A stretch of DNA of 64,000 nt from Sphingobium sp. 15-1 (GCF_013375535.1 NZ_JABXJG010000002.1:496001-560000), one strand, 5' to 3'. Numbered from the stretch's first letter, positions 1 through 9,717 are shown. Notes: generated by a model from the sequence alone, not told the origin. Translations and numbers: made by a program.

Positions 1-365
1 ATGCCCGCATCCTTCAGGCGGCCGCACAATGCCCTTGGGTCGCCGGCGGAGGTGGTGACGAACCGGACGCCCGCTTCATGCAGGAAGTCCACGATGCTCT
101 CGTCGCGCATGAAAAGCTGCGGCAGGTTCACCCCGAACGGCTTGCCGGTGAGGGAAGGCATGCGCGCGATTTCCGCCTTGACGATGTCGAGTTCGCCCGA
201 CGACGTCTCGACGATCCCCATGCCGCCCGCCTCCGAAACCGCGGAGGCCAGCGGGGCACGCGCGATCCATCCCATCGGCGCCTGGAAGATCGGATAATCG
301 ATCCCCAGCATCCGGGATATGCGGCTGTCGATGGGCGGAGGCGGCGGTACCGTATCGATGCTCAA
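1..365 (-). CDS. Nitronate monooxygenase family protein (N-terminal part, runs off the window)
   Basis: The minus strand is open from 365 to the window edge. The translation carries 'YPIFQAPMGW' about 24 residues in, then 'GGMGIVETSSGELD' and 'GVNLPQLF', the FMN-binding N-terminal barrel of the nitronate monooxygenase / 2-nitropropane dioxygenase family, which oxidises alkyl nitronates to carbonyl compounds and nitrite. I chose a TTG start at 363-365 because AGGAG lies 7 bases upstream; the in-frame ATG at 309-311 has no ribosome site and would cut into conserved sequence less cleanly. About 121 codons are visible and the rest lies outside the window. Members of this family are also found as enoyl reductase-like proteins, so the exact substrate is open. 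Confidence 0.85.
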   Translation of the reverse strand, partial: MSIDTVPPPPPIDSRISRMLGIDYPIFQAPMGWIARAPLASAVSEAGGMGIVETSSGELDIVKAEIARMPSLTGKPFGVNLPQLFMRDESIVDFLHEAGVRFVTTSAGDPRALCGRLKDAG

Positions 366-448
366 GGCGAAGCTCCTTTTCTGCTATGATGGGTCGGGCC
401 GGTACGCTGGCGACCGCGCCATGGAAGATCGCGATCGGAATATTTTCA

Positions 449-1732
449 TCAATCCGTACTATTTTTGTCGAACGCCCAATTTCCTGCGATGATGTCGTTC
501 AGCGCGAAGGCGAATTCGCGGCGGGCGGCGGCCAGATCCTCGATCCGCGACCCGGTCGCCAGAATGCGGGTGAGCTTGCCGAGGAAGAGCGCCTGCGCCA
601 GCAGAGGATCGAACGGATTAAGCTCCTGCTTCCAGCGGCCCAGCACATTTCTCCATGAAATATGCTGGTCGGCGGTGACTTCCCAGACCATGGCCCTGAT
701 GAGCGGTTCCTGATCGGCCCGAAGCCAGATGGAATAATTGGCCACGCAATCGCTGGAATATTCGGTGACCTCGCGAAGAAACACGGTCGCCGTCCGGTCG
801 ATAAGATGCTCGAAGTCCGCGTCGCTGCCGCCGAACTCCGACAGGCCCCGCCGATAGCGCTCCTTGGACCGTTGGAACAGCGTCCGCTGCGCATTGACCA
901 GCAGATCGGGCACCGAATCGAAATAATAGAATGCCGCCGCCTTGGAGAGATTGGCGCTCTCCGCGACGGTGCGGCGATTGACCGCCCCCGGCCCCTCGGC
1001 CTTCAAAATGTCGATGGTCGCGGACAGGATCTTGTCCCGTGTGGCCGCGGCTTTCGCGCCGGTCCGCGCCGGGCCCGCGCTATCCTTGCCCGGAACCGCC
1101 GGACGAAAGTCGAGCAGGTCATGGCCAGCGATGATCTTGCCGATCTGCCGGTCGTCGAGACCGAGACCCACGACCAGCAGGAGCAGGCCGATCAGCGCGT
1201 CCGTGGCGACGATCGCCCGTTCGGCAGGCCGGTCCACGCCGCAGGTCGCGATGATGTCCTCCCAGACCGCGACCAGCCGCCCGAACCAATTGCGAGTCAT
1301 GTCGAGATTGGCCGGGTGACGGGGCATGTCCAACATGATCTCGCCCCAACAGGTGGCGCGCAGCCGTGCCCTGCCTGCGGTGTTCTGCATCAGGTCGATG
1401 AAGAAATCGAAGAAGGCGCCGCGCGATCCGCCCTGCTTGCGGAACCGTTCGCGCGCACGCGCGAAAGACCGGTCATAGCCCTCCAGCACAGCCTGGGTCG
1501 CGGCGCGGATGATGTCGGCCTTGCTCTCGAAATGATAGGTCGTCGCCGCGAGCGGAACGCCGGCCTGCCCGGCCACGAGCCGATGGGTGAGCCCGGCTAT
1601 GCCGTGCGAGGCGATTACCTCGCTGGCTGCCTCGCTGATCGCCCGGCACCGGTCCTGGGCGCGAACCTGCCTGGCGCGCGTCGCGGCCGGCCTTGCTCCA
1701 TCCTCCAGAATCGCGGCCTTCCGCCTCGCCAA
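449..1732 (-). CDS. Tandem TetR-type regulator (two TetR units in one 427-aa chain)
   Basis: Two complete TetR-like units follow one another. The first helix-turn-helix is at about residues 30-75 ('LVAGQAGVPLAATTYHFES') and the second at about 230-280 ('AESANLSKAAAFYYF'), each followed by an alpha-helical ligand domain. Ordinary TetR proteins are about 200 aa and dimerise; this chain of 427 aa could act as a built-in pseudodimer. The start is TTG at 1730-1732, supported by GGAGG six bases upstream. It is transcribed towards the nitronate monooxygenase gene, 83 bases away, and divergently from the AraC gene at 1918, so either is a likely target. The ligand is unknown. Confidence 0.85.
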   Translation of the reverse strand: MARRKAAILEDGARPAATRARQVRAQDRCRAISEAASEVIASHGIAGLTHRLVAGQAGVPLAATTYHFESKADIIRAATQAVLEGYDRSFARARERFRKQGGSRGAFFDFFIDLMQNTAGRARLRATCWGEIMLDMPRHPANLDMTRNWFGRLVAVWEDIIATCGVDRPAERAIVATDALIGLLLLVVGLGLDDRQIGKIIAGHDLLDFRPAVPGKDSAGPARTGAKAAATRDKILSATIDILKAEGPGAVNRRTVAESANLSKAAAFYYFDSVPDLLVNAQRTLFQRSKERYRRGLSEFGGSDADFEHLIDRTATVFLREVTEYSSDCVANYSIWLRADQEPLIRAMVWEVTADQHISWRNVLGRWKQELNPFDPLLAQALFLGKLTRILATGSRIEDLAAARREFAFALNDIIAGNWAFDKNSTD

Positions 1733-1829
1733 CGCATTCCTCCCGATTTTCGACGATCACGGCGCGTCCAGCGCTCGCCGCCGTCGAACGGCCACCCCCG
1801 ACCTTACCGCGAAGTGCCTTAAAGCCCCG

Positions 1830-1859
1830 TTGACTGTCAATATATTTTTATTCTATTGT
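1830..1859 (+). promoter_or_regulatory. Candidate sigma-70-type promoter for the AraC gene
   Basis: TTGACT (1830-1835) and TATTGT (1854-1859) are separated by 18 bases in the AT-rich gap between the divergent tandem-TetR and AraC genes. TTGACTGTCAA is itself an 11-bp palindrome, so a regulator could bind over the -35 box. Only sequence resemblance supports this. Confidence 0.3.
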
Positions 1860-1917
1860 ACCATTTAACAGGTGGCGATGCGCGAATCGCGAACCACAGC
1901 CGATGGAGAGGTCTTCC

Positions 1918-3063
1918 ATGCATGCTGCAACGGCAAATCAGAGCGCGCCGGCCGAGTTTCCGCGCAATTGGTTCGAGCGGACGGCGACCGCACCGGGCCC
2001 GCAACTCCAGGCCGTGGAGGTTCAGCCGAACAAGGCGTTGAATGGCGCCAACGAGAACCAGCACATGGTCTCCAGCCACTATGCCGACAATTTCTTCGGC
2101 ACGGATTTCGCAAGGCGGCTGATGATGTCCGCCGGGCTGTGCGAGCGGTCGGACATGCCTCCGGCCTTCATATCCTGCGCCGATTTCTGGATGATGTGCA
2201 TCGCCAGCATCAATGAGGCGAATGATGAAAATCACGGCTGCACCGGGCAGCCAATGCCGAAATCGAGCTGGGCGATGGTCTATTCGTCGGTCAACCAGAT
2301 GGAAACCGTCGGCGCCGGGCTGAAGCGCTTCGCGGAACTGGCGTCGATCATCCCGAACGGCCTGACGATTTCCTTCAGCTACAGCGCTAACGTCGCCAAG
2401 CTCAGTTACGAAGCGGGGCCGGGGGTCGTCGATGTCGAACGGGCGGAGCGCTATGCGGAACTGATGGCGCTCGTTTTCCATTGCGTGCTGCTCTGGGGCG
2501 CCGATCATCCGATCCGGCCGCGCTGCGTCAAGCTGTCCGAGCATCTGGCCGACGCGGACGGCTCCATGGCCAGCCTGCTCTCGCCCAATCGCTGCCGGAT
2601 CGGCGGCGGCACGACGGTCAGTTATCATCGCGACGACATGGCCCTTCCGCTCGGCGTGCGGCGCTACAAATCATGGGCCAGTCACGAAACGTCGATGTTC
2701 CTGGAACTGGTCGGCAAGTCATCCCCCGCCGAAGAAGCGCCGGAAGAGGCGGACACCACCGTGGCGGGCAAGTTGCGCCAGATGCTGAACCACAGAAATC
2801 TTTCGCAGGAACAGGCGGCCCGGAAGCTGGGCATGAGCGTCGCCACATTGCAGCGCAGACTGGCGGCGACCGGCGACAGCTTCCGGGAAATCTCGCGGGA
2901 GATCCGGGCGCTCAAGCTGCGGTCCCTGCTGGCCACGGACAGCAATCTCGACGACATCGCGGTCGAGCTGGGCTTTGCCGAGCGCCGCAGCCTGTGGCGC
3001 GCCTGTCAGGAATGGCTGGGCATGTCGCCCGCCTGCTATCGCCGGATGCTTCGCGCTCGCTGA
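1918..3063 (+). CDS. AraC-family transcriptional regulator
   Basis: A protein of 381 aa with a C-terminal AraC double helix-turn-helix ('QEQAARKLGMSVATLQRRLA' and 'LDDIAVELGFAERRSLWRAC') and an N-terminal domain of the Arabinose_bd type seen in OruR/ArgR-like regulators. I prefer the ATG at 1918 to the one at 1903 because GGAGAGG (1904-1910) sits 7 bases before it. It is divergent from the tandem-TetR gene and converges with the MaoC gene, with a hairpin starting at its own stop codon. It probably controls one of the neighbouring catabolic operons; the effector is unknown. Confidence 0.88.
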   Translation: MHAATANQSAPAEFPRNWFERTATAPGPQLQAVEVQPNKALNGANENQHMVSSHYADNFFGTDFARRLMMSAGLCERSDMPPAFISCADFWMMCIASINEANDENHGCTGQPMPKSSWAMVYSSVNQMETVGAGLKRFAELASIIPNGLTISFSYSANVAKLSYEAGPGVVDVERAERYAELMALVFHCVLLWGADHPIRPRCVKLSEHLADADGSMASLLSPNRCRIGGGTTVSYHRDDMALPLGVRRYKSWASHETSMFLELVGKSSPAEEAPEEADTTVAGKLRQMLNHRNLSQEQAARKLGMSVATLQRRLAATGDSFREISREIRALKLRSLLATDSNLDDIAVELGFAERRSLWRACQEWLGMSPACYRRMLRAR

Positions 3064-3086
3064 TCGCGGCGCGGGTCGCCGCGATC
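3062..3086. terminator. Hairpin between convergent AraC and MaoC genes
   Basis: GATCGCGGCG (3062-3071) and CGCCGCGATC (3077-3086) form perfect 10-bp arms around a 5-base loop, beginning inside the AraC stop codon. There is no T-run, so it may stop transcription from either side inefficiently. Confidence 0.5.
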
Positions 3087-3099
3087 CGCCGCCGCCCCG

Positions 3100-3615
3100 C
3101 TATTGCAGCAGGAGCAGCGTCAGCCATGTCGCGACGAGCGCCGGTTTGCCGATCCCCTCAATCTCCACCACCCCTTCATGGCTTTGCTGAATCTGGCCCG
3201 GCGACCGCTCCGCCACCGAGACAAGCCTGGAGGCGAGGCGGATACGGCTCCCGGACCGGACCGGATTGATGAAGCGGACCTTGTCCAGCCCATAGTTGAT
3301 CATCATCTCCACCCCCGGAATCGGGTCCGGCGCGATGATCTCCTGCAGATGCGCGAGCAGCGACAGCGTCAGGAAGCCGTGCGCGATCGTTCCGCCCAGC
3401 GGCGTCGTGGCGGCGCGCGCGGGGTCGACATGGATATATTGCCGGTCGAGCGTGGCGTCCGCGAAACGATCGATCATCGCCTGGTCGATCAACAGCCAGT
3501 CCGAATGGTGGACGACGCCGATCTGTCCGGCAAGCCGGTCCAGCGCCATGCTCGCGCCCGAAGCGGCGCCATGCCGCGGGTCGGCCGGGGCGTCGGCCTT
3601 GGCAAGATCAATCAT
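3100..3615 (-). CDS. MaoC-like hot-dog dehydratase (enoyl-CoA hydratase type)
   Basis: A 171-aa protein with the MaoC single hot-dog fold signature: '[17 protein letters not shown]' followed by '[16 protein letters not shown]', which carries the D and H of the R-hydratase catalytic dyad. These enzymes add water to trans-2-enoyl-CoA thioesters. It is the last gene of a minus-strand run (MDR, SDR, SDR, MaoC) downstream of the acyl-CoA synthetase, consistent with beta-oxidation of a CoA-activated side chain. A GAGGA lies about 9 bases before the ATG at 3615. Confidence 0.88.
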   Translation of the reverse strand: MIDLAKADAPADPRHGAASGASMALDRLAGQIGVVHHSDWLLIDQAMIDRFADATLDRQYIHVDPARAATTPLGGTIAHGFLTLSLLAHLQEIIAPDPIPGVEMMINYGLDKVRFINPVRSGSRIRLASRLVSVAERSPGQIQQSHEGVVEIEGIGKPALVATWLTLLLLQ

Positions 3616-3630
3616 CCGGTCATTTCCTCT

Positions 3631-4400
3631 TCAAAGGGTGGCTGCGCCCTGTTTCCGGGATTTCGCAAAGGGATGGGATGTGGAAAGGCCGCCGTCGACG
3701 ACCAGCGCATGCCCATTGACATAGCTGGCGCCGGGGGAGGCGAGGAAGGCGATCGCCTCGGCTATCTCCCGCGCCTCGCCCCCGCGCTGGAGCGGATTGA
3801 GCCGGCCGATCTGGTCGCCCCGGCCATGGGCCCGGGCCGCCTCATAGACCGGCTTCGTCATGCCGGTCTCGATCAGTCCGGGGCAGACGGCATTGACGCG
3901 GATGCCCGAGCCGGTGAGCTGCTGCGCGGCGTTCTGGACGAGGTTGATTAGGCCGCGCCCCCTGCCCCCGCCCGCAGCCCGGCGACCGAAGCGGTGCAGA
4001 TGATGGCGCCCCGGCGTCCGGCATCGATCATCGCGCGCGCGCCGTGCTTGACCGCGAGGAACGCGCCGGTCAGGTTGATGCGCAGCACCTCTGTCCAGTC
4101 CGCTGCGTCCTGGTCGAACAACCCCGCAGTGCCACCGCTGATCCCGGCATTGGCGACGATGATGTCCGGAACGCCATGCGCGCGCGTCGCCGCCGCGATC
4201 ATCGCGGCGACATCGGCTTCGTTGCCTGCATCGCCGCGCATCGCCACGATCGACCCCTGACCCGCCAAGCCGGAATCCGCGTGCAGGTCCATCGCCAGCA
4301 CCCTGGCGCCCTGCGCGGCGAACAGCAGCGCCGTCGCCCGTCCAATGCCCGAGGCGGCGCCGGTGACGATCACGCTCAACTCCTGGAAATCGCGGCTCAT
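3631..4400 (-). pseudogene. Short-chain dehydrogenase broken by an internal deletion at the active site
   Basis: The reading frame from ATG 4400 gives a normal SDR N-terminus ('[15 protein letters not shown]', '[10 protein letters not shown]', '[12 protein letters not shown]') and then stops at 3948. The missing C-terminus ('[18 protein letters not shown]', 'CPGLIETGM', 'VVDGGLS') continues in another frame down to 3631. At the junction the Tyr codon is cut after 'ta' and the sequence resumes at the Ile-Asn-Leu that normally follows the catalytic YxxxK helix, so the YSASKAAV-type segment is gone. Family spacing implies loss of about 22 bases, which explains the frameshift. The start overlaps the upstream SDR stop as ATGA. 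A working enzyme is very unlikely. Confidence 0.85.
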
Positions 4401-5185
4401 ACAATCCCCTGGATCGTGGTGCCGCCATCGACGACGATGCTCTGCCCGGTCACATAGGCGCCCGCCCGAGAGGTCAGGAACAGCGCCGCGCCGGCAATAT
4501 CCTCCGGCTCACCGATCCGGCGCAGCGGAATCGCCCTGCGCAACGCCGCTTCGGCCTGCGGCTCGTCCCACAGCGCCCGGGCGAAATCAGTGCGGACCAC
4601 GCCCGGCGCGATGCAGTTCACCCGGATATTATGGGGACCAAGCTCCACCGCGAGATTGCGCGCCAACTGGAAATCGGCCGCCTTGGAAACATGATAGGCC
4701 CCGATCACGTCGGAGCCGATCATGCCGCCGGTCGAGGAGATGATGACGATCGCGCCGTTCCGCCGGGCGATCATCTCCGGCGCGACCATGGTGACCAGCC
4801 AGTGATTGGCCAGGATGTTGTTCTCCAGCACTTTGCGGAACTGATCGTCGGATATGCCCGACATCGGACCATAATAGGGATTGGACGCGGCGTTGCAGAC
4901 GAGGATGTCGATCCGGCCGAGCCGTTCGCTGGCCTGCGCGACCATGGCCTGAAGCGCCGCTTTGTCTGAAAGGTTCGCCGCGATCGGGACGGCGGCGGTG
5001 CGGCCGAGCGCGGCATTGATCGCTTCGGCCGCCTCTTCGCAGGCCGCCTGCTTGCGGCTGGAGACGATCACCGTCGCGCCCGCCCGCGCCAAGGCTTCGG
5101 CAATGGCCCGGCCGATGCCGCGCGACGAACCGGTGATCACCGCGACTTGACCGGTCAGGTCGAAAAAGTCCGCCTCACGCGCCAT
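4397..5185 (-). CDS. SDR-family oxidoreductase
   Basis: A 262-aa classical SDR with the cofactor motif '[10 protein letters not shown]', the 'NAAS' variant of NNAG, the catalytic Ser in 'IISSTGG', the 'YHVSK' catalytic pair and a C-terminal '[12 protein letters not shown]'. It should oxidise or reduce a hydroxy/keto group with NAD(P)(H). I prefer ATG 5185 (GGAG 7 bases upstream) to ATG 5200. Its stop overlaps the start of the broken SDR by four bases, so the two were translated in tandem and this copy is the only intact SDR left in this run. Confidence 0.9.
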   Translation of the reverse strand: MAREADFFDLTGQVAVITGSSRGIGRAIAEALARAGATVIVSSRKQAACEEAAEAINAALGRTAAVPIAANLSDKAALQAMVAQASERLGRIDILVCNAASNPYYGPMSGISDDQFRKVLENNILANHWLVTMVAPEMIARRNGAIVIISSTGGMIGSDVIGAYHVSKAADFQLARNLAVELGPHNIRVNCIAPGVVRTDFARALWDEPQAEAALRRAIPLRRIGEPEDIAGAALFLTSRAGAYVTGQSIVVDGGTTIQGIV

Positions 5186-5322
5186 GGACTGGCTCCGCAT
5201 CGTGGCCGGGCTGGGGGATCTGTTGAAATGCCGTCATCCTGCCGGGATGGCATCCCTGGCGGGCGCTTGCCATGACCGGGGCGGTCAGAATGGAGATGAC
5301 AAATTGCCTCAGGCCTCACGCC

Positions 5323-6450
5323 TCAGCCATGGGGTGCGATCAGATATTTTTCCCCGGTCGCCTTGCGCGCATAGGCCGCGACATGGTCGGGGTCCAGCGC
5401 TTCGGCAAGATTCAGCGACCGGGTATAGCGGCTCGCGAAGGTGGTGGTGAGCTCGTCCGCGATCCGTTGCCTGAGCCGGGCGACGCCCGCATCGCCCAGC
5501 GTGCGCAGTCGGTAGGTCAGGAGCCAGCCCGAAAGGCCCCATGCATAGGCCAGCCAGCGGTCGATCACGATCGGCGCGGCGTCGAGCTGGCCATAAACAT
5601 AAACCTGCTTGTAGATGCCGGAGCCATAGCGGTCGAACCCGGCCGCCTTCTTGTTGGCGACCTTCTCCATCGCCGCGAGCAGACGGCCGCCCTGGATACC
5701 GCCGGCGATCGGATCGAAGGCCAGCGTCGCGCCGGTTTCGGCCAGCGCATCGGCCAGCTCTTCCTCATAAGCCGCGCTTTCGCTGTTCAACACCCAGCGC
5801 GCCCCGGCATCCCGCAGCAGCGACGCCTGCACCTCGTTCCGGACGATGTTCACCAGCGGGATGCCGTCCTTGATGCAAATCCGATTCAGCATCTGCCCCA
5901 GGTTGGACGCCGCCGCGAAATGCACGATCGCCTTGTGCCCCTCCGCCTTCATCGTCTCCACGAAACACAAGGCCGTCAGCGGATTGACGAACATCGAGGC
6001 GCCGTCGACCACGGTGGCGCCATCGGGAATCGGCATGCAATGGGCCGCGTCGATCACCCGATATTGCGCGTACATGCCGCCGCCCTGCATGCCGACCCGG
6101 CGCCCGATCCATTCCCGCACCTTGCGGCCCGCATCCACCACGGTGCCCGCGCCTTCATTGCCGGGTGTCGCGACAAGGCCAAGCCGTCCCTCGACCGAGG
6201 CCATCGCCGCCGCCGGAATGGACCCCATCAAAGCCGGCCGGCCAGCGACGGTGCCCGCCTGCAACCCGGCGGGATCGACCGGGCCGAACAGCAAGGCCAG
6301 GTCCGAAGGGTTGATCGGAGCAGCCTCGACACGGACGACCAGTTCATGATCTTCCGGCGGCGCGGCGGCGATCTCGGCAAGATCGACCTTCAACACGCCC
6401 GATGCGTCTATCGTCGACCGTAGCTGCACTCCGGCGAAATTGCGTTCCAT
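5323..6450 (-). CDS. MDR-family NAD(P)-dependent (quinone oxidoreductase-like) dehydrogenase
   Basis: A 375-aa medium-chain dehydrogenase/reductase. The N-terminal GroES-like domain has 'VRVEAAPINPSDLALLFG' and 'GNEGAGTVVDAG'; the Rossmann domain has 'HFAAASNLGQMLNRIC' in place of the usual glycine-rich AxGGVG. No zinc-binding cysteine cluster is visible, which fits the quinone oxidoreductase / enoyl reductase branch. ATG 6450 is preceded by AGGA; the longer reading from 6513 has no support. It lies between the acyl-CoA synthetase and the SDRs on the same strand, so a role in reducing or oxidising the CoA-linked intermediate is plausible. Confidence 0.85.
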   Translation of the reverse strand: MERNFAGVQLRSTIDASGVLKVDLAEIAAAPPEDHELVVRVEAAPINPSDLALLFGPVDPAGLQAGTVAGRPALMGSIPAAAMASVEGRLGLVATPGNEGAGTVVDAGRKVREWIGRRVGMQGGGMYAQYRVIDAAHCMPIPDGATVVDGASMFVNPLTALCFVETMKAEGHKAIVHFAAASNLGQMLNRICIKDGIPLVNIVRNEVQASLLRDAGARWVLNSESAAYEEELADALAETGATLAFDPIAGGIQGGRLLAAMEKVANKKAAGFDRYGSGIYKQVYVYGQLDAAPIVIDRWLAYAWGLSGWLLTYRLRTLGDAGVARLRQRIADELTTTFASRYTRSLNLAEALDPDHVAAYARKATGEKYLIAPHG

Positions 6451-6570
6451 CTCCTGATCCTCGAACCGATCCTGACAACCGGCAGCGCTGATCCGTTCGG
6501 GGATTGGAAACAATGACTTTCGACCGCACAGTGCGGGTAAAAAAATGCCTCGCTTCGGGTCCGGCAGGGT

Positions 6571-8220
6571 CTAACCCCCACCAACCTCCTCGCCAAGCTT
6601 TCGCGCCTGTTCACGCAGATATATTTTCTGAACCTTGCCAGTCGATGTTTTCGGAATGATCCCGAATATGAAGTCCTTTGGCGTCTTGAAACCCGCGAGG
6701 TGCAGGCGGCAGAATGATTCCAGCTCCGCCGCATTCACCGCATGGCCATCGCGCACTTCAACGAAAGCGCAGGGCACCTCGCCCCAGCGGGCGTCCGGCT
6801 TGGCGACGACTGCGGCGATCAGCACAGCGGCATGCTGGTGAAGAACATCCTCGACCTCGATCGAGGAGATATTCTCTCCACCGGAAATGATCACGTCCTT
6901 CGAACGATCGGTGATTCGGGCATAACCGTCGGGGTCCAGGACGGCGAGATCGCCCGTATGAAACCAGCCGCCGGCAAAGGCCTCGGTGGTCGCATCCGGA
7001 TTGTGGAGATAGCCGCTCATGGTGGCATTTCCCCGGAACATGATCTCACCCACCGTTTCGCCGTCGGCCGGGACCGGCGTCATCGTTTCGGGGTCCAGAA
7101 CGCGCATCGCCTCTTGCGAGATCATGGCGACGCCCTGCCGGGCGTTGAGCCGGGCTCTTTCCTCCGCCGATTTCTCCGCCCATCCGGGCTGCTTCACGCA
7201 AACCGCGGCGGGCCCATAGACCTCCGTCAAACCATAGACATGGGTCAGATCGAATCCGCTGCGCTCGCAACCCTCGATCAGCGCGCTTGGCGGGGCGGCT
7301 CCCGCAACCAATCCTCGCACGGGATGGGACAATATTCTCGCTCGCTTTCCCAATTCATCGACGAGCATGGCGTAGACGATCGGCGCGCCGCACATGTGCG
7401 AAACTTCATGCGCTTCGATAAGGTCGATAACGGCTGGAGGATCGATACGGCGAACGCAGATGTTCGTGCCGCCCTGAGCGGCTATCGCCCAGGGGAAACA
7501 CCAGCCGTTGCAATGAAACATCGGCAACGTCCAAAGATAGACAGGATTTTGCGGCATCGACCATGTGATGATCTGCGCGAGCGCGTTGAGATGCGCGCCG
7601 CGATGATGAGTCACCACGCCCTTGGGATCGCCCGTCGTGCCGGAGGTGTAGTTCAAAGCTATCGGCTCGCGCTCGTCTTCCGGAGGCGCCCACTCTCCGC
7701 CCGTCGCGCCTTCTGCCAGCAGCGCCTCATAATCGCGCTGGCCAGCGCGGACTCCGGTTCCGGAATGAAGCGCGTCATCGATGTCGACGACGATGGGCGG
7801 ATGTGGCAGCATCGCGATGGCGGAAACGACGGTCTCAGCAAATTCGCAATCGGCCAGCAGCATGCGCGCGCCGCTATGGGCGAGCTGGAAAGCGATCTCC
7901 TCGGCCTTGAGCCGCGTGTTGAGCGTATTGAGCACCGCGCCCGCCATCGGAACGCCGAAATGCGCTTCATACATGGCAGGAGTGTTGGGCGCGATGATCG
8001 CCACAATGTCGCCGCGACCGATGCCGCGACTTCGCAATGCCGACGCCAGTCTCAGGCAACGATCATGGGTTTCCCGCCATGTCTGCCGCAGTGCCCCATG
8101 CACGAGTGCCACCCGATCGGGATAGAGCATCGCGGCTCTCGGCAGAAATGACAGAGGCGTCAGCGGCGCAAAATGCGCCCTGAGCGCGTCGGGCGTGGAT
8201 TCGAAAAAGCCAAGGGCCAT
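6571..8220 (-). CDS. AMP-forming acyl-CoA synthetase
   Basis: A 549-aa ANL-superfamily ligase. The P-loop-like motif 'YTSGTTGDPKGVV' is at about residue 185, 'GLTEVYGP' is the A5 motif, 'GWFHTGDLAVLDPDGY' the A7 motif, 'RSKDVIISGGENIS' the hinge region, and 'PKTSTGKVQK' supplies the catalytic Lys at the C-terminus. Length and motifs match fatty-acyl or medium-chain carboxylate CoA ligases of the AAE/FadD-like group. It activates a carboxylate with ATP and CoA, feeding the MDR/SDR/MaoC genes downstream on the same strand. No clear Shine-Dalgarno precedes ATG 8220; the leader is A-rich. Confidence 0.93.
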   Translation of the reverse strand: MALGFFESTPDALRAHFAPLTPLSFLPRAAMLYPDRVALVHGALRQTWRETHDRCLRLASALRSRGIGRGDIVAIIAPNTPAMYEAHFGVPMAGAVLNTLNTRLKAEEIAFQLAHSGARMLLADCEFAETVVSAIAMLPHPPIVVDIDDALHSGTGVRAGQRDYEALLAEGATGGEWAPPEDEREPIALNYTSGTTGDPKGVVTHHRGAHLNALAQIITWSMPQNPVYLWTLPMFHCNGWCFPWAIAAQGGTNICVRRIDPPAVIDLIEAHEVSHMCGAPIVYAMLVDELGKRARILSHPVRGLVAGAAPPSALIEGCERSGFDLTHVYGLTEVYGPAAVCVKQPGWAEKSAEERARLNARQGVAMISQEAMRVLDPETMTPVPADGETVGEIMFRGNATMSGYLHNPDATTEAFAGGWFHTGDLAVLDPDGYARITDRSKDVIISGGENISSIEVEDVLHQHAAVLIAAVVAKPDARWGEVPCAFVEVRDGHAVNAAELESFCRLHLAGFKTPKDFIFGIIPKTSTGKVQKIYLREQARKLGEEVGGG

Positions 8221-8316
8221 GATATTCGTCTTTTTTGCTTTGTTGGCGCATTGCCTTGCGGCGCCGCGCCTGACTGCCGACCCGCCCGCCGACCGGCGGG
8301 AGAGGCCTGTCCCCGC

Positions 8317-9669
8317 TTAGCCGGGATCGGCATCGACGGCGGCGATCACCTCGCGCAATGCGGCGAAGGTCCGTTCCAACTCTTCCACCGTGACGATCAG
8401 CGGGAAGATGAACGCCACGCTTCCCCAAAGTTCGCGCGCAATCACGCCTCGCTCGAACAATCCGAGATTGACGCGGTGACAGAGCGCCGCCACATCGTCT
8501 TCCTTGCCGCTGGCCGCCTTGAACTCGACCGCCGCCATGACGCCGATCCCGCGAACATCGCCAACGATTCCGAACTGGTCCAAGCCCTTCAGCCCCTCAA
8601 CGATCGCCGGTTCGATCTCGCGCGACACGCGCTGCGCCAGTCCATTTTCGATGACGGCGATATTCGCCAGCGCGACAGCCGCGCCGACCGGATGCGCGCA
8701 ATAGGTGAAGCCATGCTCGAAATCGTCCGGAGACGCGTCCAGCACCGACGTGACCTTCTTCGAAACGCCGACCGCCGACATGGGGAAGTAGCCGGAGGTC
8801 AGCCCCTTGGCCAAGGTCATCATGTCCGGCTCGAAACCGAATTTCTGATAACCGAACATCTCGCCCGTCTTGCCGAAGCCGGTGACGACCTCATCGGCTA
8901 TCAGGAGAATGTCGTGCCGGTCGCAGATGCGCCGCACTTCCGCCCAGTAGGAAGAGGGAGGAACGATGATCCCGGCGGTCGCCTGAATCGGTTCAGCGAC
9001 AAAGGCGGCGATCTTGTCGGCGCCAACCTCCAGGATGATGCGCTCGATCGATCGCGCCGCTTCGAGTCCGAAAGCGTCCGGGTCGAGCCCATTGCCATAT
9101 TTGTGGTGAAAGGGCGCGTCCGCATGGCGGACCAGGCCCGGCAACGGCAGGCCGAACTGCGGATGATAGAGATCGAGCCCCGTCAGGCTGGTCGCCACGA
9201 TCGTATTGCCATGATAGCCATGCCTGCGCGCAATGAGCATGCGCTTTTCCGGCTGGCCGCGCAGCAGCCAATAATAATAGGCTATCTTGATCGCGCTTTC
9301 ATTGGCGTCCGATCCTGTCGACGCGAAGAAAAAGCGGTCGAACACGTCGCCATTCATCGCAACAAGCTTGCTGGCGAGCAATGCGGCATTCTCATTGGTC
9401 AGGCCAGCGAAGCCGTGCGAATAGCTGAGGCGTGCCATGGCCTCCGCCGCCGCGCTACAGACCGACTCATTGCCGTAACCGATATTGACGCAACCAAGCC
9501 CCGAAAGCCCGTCGAGATAGTCCCGCCCATCAATCGTGACATAGCTGCCCTTGGCCCGTTCGATGACCGTCACATCCTCGACATTCCGGTTCGAAGTCCG
9601 GGTCATCGGATGCAAATGATACCGAAGGTCGGTTTCGGCCGTCGCTGATGCCGTTGCCTGTGTAGCCAC
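8317..9669 (-). CDS. Class III (omega-type) PLP aminotransferase
   Basis: A 450-aa fold-type I enzyme. Visible are 'FASTGSDANESAIKIAYYYW' for phosphate binding, 'RRHGYHGNTIVATSLTG', 'LLIADEVVTGFGKTGEMFG' with the PLP-binding Asp, and 'LAKGLTSGYFPMSA' with the Schiff-base Lys. Family members move an amino group from an amine or omega-amino acid to pyruvate or a 2-oxo acid. The start is GTG at 9669 with GAGG upstream. A copy of the CGATA-N2-TATCG palindrome lies about 50 bases before the start, linking it to the receptor and acetoin-type operons further on. Confidence 0.92.
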   Translation of the reverse strand: MATQATASATAETDLRYHLHPMTRTSNRNVEDVTVIERAKGSYVTIDGRDYLDGLSGLGCVNIGYGNESVCSAAAEAMARLSYSHGFAGLTNENAALLASKLVAMNGDVFDRFFFASTGSDANESAIKIAYYYWLLRGQPEKRMLIARRHGYHGNTIVATSLTGLDLYHPQFGLPLPGLVRHADAPFHHKYGNGLDPDAFGLEAARSIERIILEVGADKIAAFVAEPIQATAGIIVPPSSYWAEVRRICDRHDILLIADEVVTGFGKTGEMFGYQKFGFEPDMMTLAKGLTSGYFPMSAVGVSKKVTSVLDASPDDFEHGFTYCAHPVGAAVALANIAVIENGLAQRVSREIEPAIVEGLKGLDQFGIVGDVRGIGVMAAVEFKAASGKEDDVAALCHRVNLGLFERGVIARELWGSVAFIFPLIVTVEELERTFAALREVIAAVDADPG

Positions 9670-9717
9670 TATTTCCTCGCCTCAACTGTTCATCCATCGG
9701 TGAGGCATCACAATCAC

